This document shows, one piece after another, positions 9,016-15,974 of a stretch of 22,022 nucleotides of DNA. The notes below the pieces were generated by a model, which worked only from the letters and a program-made list of their open reading frames with translations, made no database searches and was not told the DNA's origin. The DNA lies in assembly GCA_003427395.1 (NCBI GenBank), contig BFEA01000025.1, positions 4,602,925 to 4,624,946 of the forward strand, read 5' to 3'. The position numbers and the translations under genes are program-made. Every line of letters begins with the position of its first letter. Position 1 is the first letter of the stretch. This stretch comes from Chara braunii. Its lineage: Eukaryota > Streptophyta > Charophyceae > Charales > Characeae.

Positions 9016-9120
9016 AAAAATAAAATCAAGAAGCCCTAACATCAGACAGGCGCACAAATTGAGCACTGCCTTTACGTTCACCAAATACGCTGCAACAGAT
9101 TAACCTTTGATTTGTTGACT
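8351..9120. other. Spacer with facing T- and A-tracts
   Basis: A T-tract (8609-8638) followed by a G-rich run sits to the left, and an A-tract (8983-9022) to the right, about 345 bp apart. Either could be the tail of a retrotransposed sequence on opposite strands, but no target-site duplication was found. No gene is seen. Confidence 0.4.
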
Positions 9121-9678
9121 CGCAGTATGCACTGCTGTACATGCCAGAGTGCCAGGGCCATGCTGCTCACTTAGTCGCTGTCTCTCTCCGAACTGTATTT
9201 GACGCAAATGGACAAACCAGTGAGGACATCTATATGATACTATGACGGCGAAACAGCAGGATCATTACAATTAGTGAATTAGCGAATTAGCGAATTAGCG
9301 AATTAGCGAATTTGGTGACAACTAGCAGGCTGTCAGTACTGCGGCATCAATACCAAGATGATTGTGTAGTCATTCTCGCGCTCCACACTAAATTTTGACG
9401 GAACAAATCTGGCGTGGCGGTTGTAATAACGATGGATGCTGGCGAAACAGCACATCACAACATGCCCTGCGTTCAGATCCCTCCAGTAATCCACCGAATG
9501 CTGCTACCAGCAACCAGGACAACAGAGGGATGATGAGCATGCAGTAATGCTCTCTTCAACATGAATTACCACAAATGAAAATTCACTGTGGGCGATGACG
9601 ACCATGATGACGGTAAACAGCAGTATCACTGATCCATCATCGATCCTAACCTTGCAATCGAAGGTTGGGAGAAAATAA
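9121..9678. other. Spacer with an 8-bp microsatellite and a recurring motif
   Basis: An 8-bp repeat (GAATTAGC) runs for about 4.6 units at 9276-9312. A degenerate motif of the form GACGGCGAAACAGCA...ATCAC recurs near 9244, 9436 and 9608. These may be relics of a roughly 180-bp tandem repeat. No coding frame is supported. Confidence 0.4.
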
Positions 9679-9930
9679 CAAAGTCATAAAAATATTTGTG
9701 TTAATAATCAAATTATCCTTCGGCCTAGCTTTCAAGTTTCCAGTGGTGATCTTATTTCTATTCAACAAAATTGCAAGTCAACCATCAAACAAAATATAAG
9801 ATATAACCGAATTTTAAAAAACAAACCATCTCATTTAGAAGTTAATNATCAAACATTGATGGNTGTTTTGTTATATGAACCTCAACAAATTCAATTTCCA
9901 TACCATATAGATTTAGATGTTTTGAATTAA
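9679..9930 (+). pseudogene. rps4: 3' fragment of mitochondrial ribosomal protein S4
   Basis: Eighty-four codons in one frame end at TAA 9928-9930. The fragment contains the C-terminal S4 RNA-binding domain core (NNQIILRPSFQVSSGDLISI, residues about 9-28) and the typical S4 end (PSHLEVN followed by a YEP-containing stretch and PYHIDLDVL). Directly upstream lies an in-frame TAA (9676-9678) and the homology ends, so the N-terminal part, well over half the protein, is missing. Two undetermined bases (9847, 9863) fall in the frame without shifting it. S4 binds 16S-type rRNA early in assembly of the small mitoribosomal subunit. Here it is a broken copy without a start; the intact gene should be in the mitochondrial genome. 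The assignment rests on recognised motifs, not on a search. Confidence 0.85.
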
Positions 9931-10073
9931 AGGCAACCAACCGTCAGGTCAGGCGGCCAATAAGACACTAACCCCACCCCCGCGTCCGGGGGGACGCGTG
10001 GATGAGCGCATACGTAAATAAAATAAGCTGCTTGTTTTGTTGTGGCGGCTGCGTTGACTCTTTTGGGTGAGTT
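9931..10073 (+). other. Mitochondrial-type spacer with a GC-rich hairpin
   Basis: The spacer between rps4 and trnR includes a perfect hairpin with 7-bp arms, CGCGTCC and GGACGCG, around GGGG (about 9983-10000). It follows the rps4 stop by some 50 bp, so it could be a transcript 3'-end or processing structure in the organelle. That function is inferred from position only. Confidence 0.4.
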
Positions 10074-10147
10074 GCATTCTTAGCTCAGCTGGATAGAGCA
10101 ACAACCTTCTAAGTTGAAGGTCACAGGTTCAAATCCTGTAGGATGCT
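10074..10147 (+). tRNA. trnR-UCU: tRNA-Arg(UCU), mitochondrial type
   Basis: A full cloverleaf can be drawn. The acceptor stem is GCATTCT/AGGATGC (one G-T pair); D-arm GCTC/GAGC; anticodon loop CTTCTAA with TCT at 10108-10110; T-arm ACAGG/CCTGT with loop TTCAAAT. The first anticodon-stem pair is an A-A mismatch. No CCA is encoded. It is followed after nine bases by tRNA-Tyr. In a nuclear copy the gene is probably not expressed, although its internal A- and B-box-like sequences could in principle be read by RNA polymerase III. Confidence 0.9.
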
Positions 10148-10156
10148 GAATTCTTC

Positions 10157-10243
10157 GGGAGAGTGGCCGAGTGGTTAAAAGCGACAGACTGTAAATCTGT
10201 TGAAGGTTATATTTCTACGTAGGTTAGAATCCTGCCTCTCCCA
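10157..10243 (+). tRNA. trnY-GUA: tRNA-Tyr(GUA), class II, mitochondrial type
   Basis: Acceptor stem GGGAGAG/CTCTCCC with discriminator A, anticodon stem ACAGA/TCTGT, loop CTGTAAA with anticodon GTA at 10191-10193, a long variable arm (about 10201-10220), and T-arm GTAGG/CCTGC (one T-G pair) with loop TTAGAAT. The long variable arm is the mark of bacterial and organellar tRNA-Tyr. The T-loop has TTA in place of the usual TTC, which may be decay or native. The antisense frame giving ERQDSNLR is the usual artefact of translating an organellar tRNA. Confidence 0.9.
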
Positions 10244-10917
10244 CTTCGTGGACTTCATACATTCATGAATTACATGTAATGTATCTCTGTATTCCGATTG
10301 GAATGAAGAAAGTCGCGTCGTGGTAGCGCCTTGTGCGTGGAAAAGCAACGATGAAACCCTCCTGAAGCGACCGACCTCGCTGAGCCTTTTTGGTAGGGGA
10401 GACGATGCTGAACCTGGTGAGGATAACGAAGCCGACACGAAAGCTTTCCGGTATAGCCACCAGGCAGGTGGAGACATGCCTAATGCTTTCTACACAAAGA
10501 ACATTCTATACTGTAATCGGTTTTCTCGGAGATTTATGAATTCATTTCGCCCCCTCGTGAACCGATTTCACCCCCTCGTGAATTCATTTGGCCCCTCGAA
10601 GGCTACCATAGCCTCGGTCCTGTCATTCACTCGATCCCTTGCAGTCCCTTTAGACCCCTATAGTACTTTCTCCGCCCTGAGGGCTCACACTTTCATAATG
10701 CAGACCCATGGCATTGCCTATTATGCACATCATGGAAATGCTTGAGCCTAGGTAGCCATTCCTTCCTCCAAAGGAGATCCAGTCATGCCCTCTGAATTGC
10801 TTAAGCCACCAGTACATCCGAGCCCCTTTTTCTCGTGGTGGATTCCCCCTGCGCGCCAAGCTTTGCTGAAACGCCAGCGCGGCACTTTTTCTTTTCTTTT
10901 GGCTGGCACCACTACCA
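10244..10917. other. Unique sequence right of the tRNA pair
   Basis: No gene is recognised. Open frames exist on both strands (such as 10320-10745 plus) but show no known domain. It contains the 21-bp repeat at 10538-10599. Composition is more even than in the flanking microsatellite-rich DNA, so it may belong to the mitochondrial insertion; this is a guess that a match to a charophyte mitochondrial genome would settle. Confidence 0.35.
10538..10599. repeat. 21-bp tandem repeat, three copies
   Basis: Units lie at 10538-10558, 10559-10579 and 10580-10599 (the last one base short). Each ends in CCCCTCG(T), preceded by a variable GAATTCATTT or GAACCGATTT. Two units contain an EcoRI-like GAATTC. 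The role is unknown. Confidence 0.8.
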
Positions 10918-11027
10918 TCTTCACTCGAATAGAACGCCCGGTCATTAGAGCTGCATTTGGCCTAACTTTCAGTCCAGATGCAGCGATAATGACCGGGCGT
11001 TCTATTCGGGTGAAGACGGTCGCCATT
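10908..11027. repeat. Large imperfect foldback with about 40-50-bp arms
   Basis: Positions 10918-10956 pair with 10979-11017. The longest matched block is the 19-bp AATAGAACGCCCGGTCATT, with few mismatches elsewhere, and the pairing extends weakly outwards by about 10 bp on each side. The loop is about 22 bases. Because the arms mirror each other, both strands translate into near-identical peptides containing RIERPVI and MTGRSIRVK, which should not be taken as evidence of a gene. It could be a foldback element, a palindromic hotspot or a hairpin RNA. Confidence 0.8.
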
Positions 11028-11040
11028 GTGGTTCGGTAAC

Positions 11041-11474
11041 CCAGAGCCTCTGAAATTTTCGGATTGACTCAATTTCAATTGTCGAGTCTGCCTGATCGAT
11101 GTACTGGCGGTTTAAGGCACAGGTGGTGGTATGTGACACATCAAGTTTCTTGTCGGTTTGCCTCATACCCATCAACCCTGACTACGAGGTAACGTGGTCA
11201 TCCAACACGGAATTAAGGTTGACTATCTGCTAAATGGGTGTAGATTGATGGACAATGGATGAGAGGATGGATGGTGGGTAGGATAGAGGGGGGGATGGTT
11301 GGAAAGATGTGTTGGAGGGGTGGATGGATAACGCATAAGTTTGACGAATGCCTCATGAAATCTATTTGTTTGTTCATGAAAAGCGAGGGCGTTGAAGCAT
11401 ATTAGAATGTGTGTTTTTGTCTGGTTTTCGCATTCGCATTCTCACTTCCTGTCTTCTCCTTCCAACTCTTTCAG
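11041..11474 (+). other. Spacer or intron before the candidate exon
   Basis: It includes a GGAT-rich imperfect microsatellite (about 11243-11333). It ends in a pyrimidine-rich stretch TTCTCCTTCCAACTCTTTCAG, a good 3' splice site with cleavage after 11474. No upstream exon could be assigned. Confidence 0.4.
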
Positions 11475-12554
11475 GCAAATCAACGTGGGATGGACCAGTC
11501 AGCACCCCAGGGGCGCACACAGCAAGTCCCACAGATTGTGCGTCAGAACTCCCTTCCCATAACTCGTAATGTGCTGCCATCTCAACCTTGCACGTCACGA
11601 AAGTTGGACACTGTTAGTCAGCAGAAAGCGCATGTGACTGGGAGACCTTCACCCATCAGTATCCCCAGTGCAGGACCTCAACAATGTGCAGCAGGCGGGA
11701 AGGAGAAAGAGGCGGTGGTAAATGGGAGGGATGGGAGGCAGGAACAGGGAGGACGTCATGGAATGGCAGCAAGTTCGTTTTCGCCAACTTCGCCATCGCC
11801 AACGTCTCTGAGATCGACTGCAACAACATCCTGGGCGCGGCGAAGATCGACAGGCTGTACATCAAGGCCACTCGCTAGGACCAACAGCACGGATTCTGTT
11901 CAAGGAAGAAACAAGAAGGTACAGGCTGAGGCGCAGAAAAAAGCGAGTAAGAGCGACAGCCGGAGAGGAGCAGACAATTCCATGAGAGAGAGTCTAGATA
12001 CGTTCCGCCTCTCCGCTTCATCTGCAACATCGTCAAACAGTGCGGATACGACCTTGGATGTCATGTCGGGGCAATCGTTGCAAAACCGGAGCACTGGAAG
12101 TAGCTGTGGTGCACAGGAGGGAGAAGTCAAGGTACTCGCTGGAGCAACTCAAGAGGAGGAGGAGCTCAGCGTAACGGCTCATAATACCTTCGAACATGTA
12201 GAGGACTGCGACGTGGTGATGCTAGTAGAAACATTGTCGCTGGGGTCTAAGGACGACAATGACCAGAATGTAAGCTCCTCGGATGGATCCGGTACCTGGA
12301 GGAGTTCTGCCAGGAGTGGCAACGTAATGGAGGACAAGAACAAATGTGGAGGGGAGGGGAGAAGGGAGGAGGATGAGCACGAGGATGCAGATTATGTGGC
12401 AACAGAAAACAATGGCTCTGTCATTTCTGACTGGCACGCGGGGAATCAAGATGATGGAGATAGAGGCAGGCTGAGGCAGAAAGCTCCTAGGAAAGTGGAG
12501 CCTGTTAGATCAAGAGCTCCGGGAGAGACTGGCAAGCGAAGGCGATGGGTTTAG
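11475..12554 (+). CDS. Candidate last exon of an unrecognised protein gene
   Basis: An open frame of about 360 codons starts at the strong splice acceptor ending at 11474 and stops at TAG 12552-12554. An ATG at 11409 lies in what looks like the intron's pyrimidine tract, so I prefer a spliced start upstream. The product is hydrophilic, Ser/Thr/Gln-rich at first, acidic later (EEDEHEDADYV near the end), and closes with a basic tail (GKRRRWV) that could be a nuclear localisation signal. No domain, membrane segment or signal peptide is visible, so it would be an intrinsically disordered tail. Against it: no family recognised, no confirmed upstream exon and no clear poly(A) signal. A competing frame is open at 11684-11878. 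No function is proposed. Confidence 0.4.
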   Translation, partial: ANQRGMDQSAPQGRTQQVPQIVRQNSLPITRNVLPSQPCTSRKLDTVSQQKAHVTGRPSPISIPSAGPQQCAAGGKEKEAVVNGRDGRQEQGGRHGMAASSFSPTSPSPTSLRSTATTSWARRRSTGCTSRPLARTNSTDSVQGRNKKVQAEAQKKASKSDSRRGADNSMRESLDTFRLSASSATSSNSADTTLDVMSGQSLQNRSTGSSCGAQEGEVKVLAGATQEEEELSVTAHNTFEHVEDCDVVMLVETLSLGSKDDNDQNVSSSDGSGTWRSSARSGNVMEDKNKCGGEGRREEDEHEDADYVATENNGSVISDWHAGNQDDGDRGRLRQKAPRKVEPVRSRAPGETGKRRRWV

Positions 12555-13047
12555 CGACTGACTCTGTCTATATGTCTTAGTGACATGAGGATATCTTCTG
12601 GAAGGATGGCAGCCTGATGTAATGGATGGACAACATTGGAGGGCAGTCTTATTGGTGCGGTGGCTTTTTAACCCAAATATGTGGAGAAAACTGGTAAGAG
12701 GAGGTTTTAGGGTTTACCTGCCGACTGTGCCCAATGGCACCCACCTTGCATCACACATGCATTCATTTGCATCTGCGGTGAAAAGGGAAGAAAACTACAA
12801 TTATTGGATAATAAGGTCGGACGGGACAGACCGGAACAGGTTAGGGGAGGAGAATGTGATCAAGAAGAGAGGAAGGGGAACAGGTTAGGGGAGGAGGATG
12901 TGATCAAGAAGAGAGGAAGGGGAGATGCATCCCTCTTCACTTCTGTTACTTGTGTGTGTGGTCATGCGGCAATTTAAGGTAGGGGGAAACAGGAGGGGGG
13001 AAGAGCGAGAAAGAGAGGGAGGGAGACCTCTAGGGGGAATTGCAACT
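12555..13047 (+). other. Possible 3' untranslated region and spacer
   Basis: It follows the stop of the candidate exon. A 44-bp tandem duplication lies within it. The last part (12970-13030) is GA-rich. No AATAAA signal near a plausible cleavage site is seen. Nothing else is supported. Confidence 0.35.
12833..12920. repeat. 44-bp tandem duplication
   Basis: Units at 12833-12876 and 12877-12920 differ by one base (A or G after GGAGGA). Such near-identity points to a recent duplication, or to an assembly artefact in GA-rich DNA. Confidence 0.85.
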
Positions 13048-13063
13048 AGAATAGGTATGAGAA
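13048..13063 (+). repeat. Left target-site duplication of the SINE
   Basis: AGAATAGGTATGAGAA at 13048-13063 recurs as AGAATGGGTATGAGAA at 13198-13213 (15 of 16 bases). The first three bases may overlap the GAA tail by chance; the unambiguous core is 13 bp with one mismatch. Confidence 0.75.
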
Positions 13064-13200
13064 ACCGACGAGCCTAACTCAGTTAGTACACGCACGATGT
13101 GTTGAAATACAGACCCAAGTTCGAATCCGGATGGGAAAGAAAAAATAAAAAATAAAAATAAAAAAATAAATAAAGAAGAAGAAGAAGAAGAAGAAGAAGA
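13064..13200 (+). mobile_element. tRNA-derived SINE or tRNA retropseudogene
   Basis: An A-box-like TAACTCAGTTAGTA (13075-13088) and a B-box-like GTTCGAATCC (13119-13128) start 44 bases apart, the normal tRNA spacing. The cloverleaf is degraded (D-stem and T-stem mispair), so this is a tRNA-derived sequence, not a working tRNA. An A-rich tail (13136-13173) and a (GAA)n run follow, and near-perfect direct repeats flank the whole. RNA polymerase III would transcribe such an element from its internal promoter, and LINE enzymes would insert it. The source tRNA is uncertain. Confidence 0.7.
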
Positions 13201-13213
13201 ATGGGTATGAGAA
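13198..13213 (+). repeat. Right target-site duplication of the SINE
   Basis: The partner of 13048-13063, with one mismatch. It lies directly after the A-rich/GAA tail, as expected for target-primed reverse transcription. Confidence 0.75.
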
Positions 13214-13978
13214 TTTGGGGGCAGGAAATCGCATAGTGTAGGAGAGGAGGTTTTTTAAATCTTTAAAAATAATTTTCAAATACGTTTCCTCGAATTTAAC
13301 TTCATTCTAGCTCATAGCGATCACTCACTATGCAGAAGCTGGTCACAAAATCAAATTCATTATTTAATAAAACACACTGATAGGGGACTGCTGATTAGAC
13401 AACCGCCTCCCTCGCCAGTCTAGCACCGCCTAATCAGTTCCGCTGTCTTTAGAGCTGGGTACTTGACGCAACAGAGTGTGATTACGAGCAAACGGCGTTG
13501 GCGGTTGTTTTTTGGGGGGCTCCCAGGAGTGATTTAGCATGGGATAATCTTACCTGCCTTCTCCTTTGCCTCCGTCAGGGGAGGGGCGTTGCAGGCCATG
13601 CTTCCCTGATACTACTGAAATCAGTAGTTAAGTGCTAGCCGCAAATTAGCAGTAATAAGTGGTGATTCTCTCAAGAATTTTCATCAGGTCCTCTTTCGCT
13701 CGTCTTCCCTCTCTCTGATTGACCATGCATCTGTCCATCGATCCTCCGTCCATCCACCCAAAACCATACACACCCGTACACCCACCCACTCCATCCACTC
13801 ATTATTCCATTCATTCATCCAAATCCGTCCATCCATCCATCCGTGAGATCCAGCGAGCCAGCCCCCATTCCTGCCAAAGTGTCAGAGTGGTGTCATCTGC
13901 GAGACTGCAACGATAAAGCTGCAGCTGCAGGGATGACTCCATGTACTGCATGGTGACTTGGACGGCAAAGTGAAGACG
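13214..13978. other. Spacer with a TCCA-rich microsatellite
   Basis: No gene seen. An ATCC/TCCA repeat with imperfections runs from about 13725 to 13846. A small perfect hairpin, ACTACTG AAAT CAGTAGT, lies near 13612-13629. Open frames here simply follow the repeats. Confidence 0.45.
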
Positions 13979-14140
13979 ATAATGCCCCACAATTCCAGAT
14001 CGGTGGTGAACTGTAAGCTGCACAATAACACAGATTCGAGGAGAGAGCGAGCGAGCTACATAATGCCCCACAATTCCAGATCGGTGGTGAACTGTAAGCT
14101 GCACAATAACACAGATTCGAGGAGCGAGCGAGCGAGCTAC
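13979..14140. repeat. 81-bp tandem duplication, two copies
   Basis: Units 13979-14059 and 14060-14140 differ at a single base (GGAGAGAG or GGAGCGAG). The length is a multiple of three and both strands stay open across both units, giving a 27-residue repeat. No start, splice or family evidence supports a protein. Confidence 0.9.
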
Positions 14141-15095
14141 TGCGACGTAGCTCTTGGCAGCAAGCTGTACTATGTGAGGCTGAGCTACTGAAGCTATCTG
14201 TTACAAGCTTCTCTCTGACCTAGAGGGAATTCATACCGTCACAGCACAGCCAACGCAAGGGCATGGGGGAGATGGGAGGACTACGGTAGCTGGATAAGCG
14301 CGGCATCCATCCTGCTGGTGGGTTGTCATGTATAAGCTTTTGTACCTTTTGCATACACCTTCACCTGTTTGTGTCCTCGGTAACAGTGTGTGCTTGTATT
14401 TGTGTGTATGTGTGTTGTGCTCACGTGCGCATGCACATGTGTGAGCATGCATGTGTGTGTGAGTGTGTGTGTGAGTGTGTGCGTGTGTGTGTGTGCCTGT
14501 CCGTATGTGTGCGCATTCCCGATGTCTGTCTGTGCATATTTCCACATTCAATCCTTGACTTCTGCAGTGGTATGGATTCTAGGGAATAGACGGAAAGGTG
14601 GTTGCCGTCAACTCTTAACTATTCAAAGTACCATCAGTTATCGGCGGGCTGTAAGGAGTTCTCTGCTATTATAGAGGGGCAGAAGTCAAATGTGTACATG
14701 GTTGACCCTGCAATGTCATCATAGTGCCGTGATGAAGTAACTAACGTCATGACGAGGGTGAATGGGAGACATGTGCGCACGAATGAGCGGAGAGTCGGGG
14801 ACAGAATTGCGGACAGTGATAGACAGCCAAGTGATCCACTCACTGCCACTCTGAGATCTAGGTATCGTAGGCAATAATAAATGTCGGTTGCTTCGTTCCC
14901 GTGGCGCAAGGGGGTTGGCCTGCGGGAATGCTTCTCCTCAGGGACTCATTTTAGCTTTAGAAATGGGTGCCAGCAGTTTGGCTAGGAATCCCAGTTTTCA
15001 AATTGTTTGATTGAAAATTGTCTGGGCTGGGCTTACCAATCCTGAGAGTCTTATCCAGTAGTTTGTGAACAGACTGCTTACGAAAGACGCGTTAG
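14141..15095. other. Spacer with a TG-rich microsatellite
   Basis: A TG/GTGTGA-rich microsatellite covers about 14388-14512 and produces long Cys/Val or Thr/His open frames that are not genes. The rest is of mixed composition without recognisable features. Confidence 0.45.
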
Positions 15096-15475
15096 GAGGC
15101 TTGGCATCATGTTTGTGCATTCACGTGCGGAAAACCATGTTTCTTAGGAGATTAGAGGTGTGCAGGGACGAGGGTGGGAGGCGATTTCTCTTGCTCTGGA
15201 TCTTGTCGAGTCTAAACAGTCAACCTATCACTTGTAGCAGTGGCGGCGCCCACCATTTCTCTCGTGCAATCGAAGATGGAGAACTGAGGCTTGGCATCAT
15301 GTTTGTGCATTCATGTGCGGAAACCCATGTTTCTTAGGAGAGTAGAGGTATGCAGGGACGACAGTGGGAGGCGATTTCTCTCGCTCTGGATCTTGTTGAG
15401 TCTAAACAGTCGACCTATCATTTGTAGCAGTGGCGGCACCCGCCGTTTCTCGCGTGCAATCGAAGACGGAGAACT
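15096..15475. repeat. 190-bp tandem duplication, two diverged copies
   Basis: Units 15096-15285 and 15286-15475 align without gaps and differ at 15 positions by my count (about 92% identity). The period is not a multiple of three. The same translated frame stays open in each unit with mostly conservative changes, which may be chance or trace a former coding repeat. Confidence 0.85.
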
Positions 15476-15818
15476 GAGAGGGTATTCTGAAGATTTGAAT
15501 TACCCTCAAGATTTGAAGACCTGGAGGGGTGCAGTGACCTTGAGGAGGAGGAAATTAGGGAAGGTAAGGGAGTGGTCATCATGGTTAAGCTCTACTCAGT
15601 TGCGGCCTCTCGATCTCATCAAGCGATTCGTCTGTCCCTCACCTCTCCAGAGTCTCTGCGGCATGCAGAAATGTTTCCGTTATTTTTTTATTTACTTTTG
15701 AACTCCATTCAAAATTTTGTTCCATTAACCGGATAGGTTCAGAGACTTTCTCAAAGTTAAGAGGGATAATTATGTTTCTTCTTTCGGAAGTTCTTCAGGT
15801 TTGGGTCTTTCATTTCCG

Positions 15819-15857
<39 letters not shown>

Positions 15858-15958
15858 GCCTGCTTTATTATATTTGGAGCAAAAGGAGGCCGGGACTCGT
15901 CTCTTTTTTTGTTTCTTCGTGAGGAGTTTCTTTTTTTTTTTTTTTAATGAACACCCTC
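15476..15958. other. Spacer with a 31-base poly(A) tract
   Basis: A run of 31 A lies at 15824-15854, a possible retrotransposition tail on the plus strand, but I found no target-site duplication. Flanking pieces (15801-15818 and 15897-15930) resemble 18606-18622 and 18641-18675 in the same order, the left copy having about 60 extra bases that include the A-tract. Confidence 0.4.
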
Positions 15959-15974
15959 CCGTGCTAGTAGTGCT
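15959..15974 (-). repeat. Target-site duplication at the LINE 3' end
   Basis: CCGTGCTAGTAGTGCT is repeated exactly at 17897-17912. It sits next to the A-tail of the LINE (seen as T on the plus strand). The last T could belong to the tail, so the duplication is 15-16 bp. Confidence 0.88.

Larger units (their letters stand above)
9679..10243 (+). other. Mitochondrial DNA insertion (NUMT)
   Basis: Three mitochondrial genes lie in a row on the plus strand within 565 bp: the 3' end of rps4, trnR(UCU) and trnY(GUA). The rps4 part is markedly AT-rich. The tRNA-Tyr has the long variable arm of bacterial and organellar tRNA-Tyr, which nuclear tRNA-Tyr lacks. Everything around it is nuclear-type repeats, so a nuclear insertion is the simplest reading; a misjoined assembly contig is the alternative. 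The left border is near 9679, where the rps4 frame meets a stop. The right border is unknown and could reach beyond 10243, even to about 11040. Confidence 0.75.

Noticed and set aside
8609-9022. Single retroelement bounded by the T- and A-tracts
   Set aside because: The tracts would be tails on opposite strands, and no flanking duplication or internal signature was found.
10175-10477. Minus-strand open frame with ERQDSNLR
   Set aside because: It is antisense to trnY; this peptide string is a known artefact of translating organellar tRNAs.
10748-11039. Two opposing frames with similar peptides as overlapping genes
   Set aside because: The similarity comes from the large palindrome at 10908-11027.
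14323-14674. Cys/Val-rich and Thr/His-rich open frames
   Set aside because: They translate a TG microsatellite.
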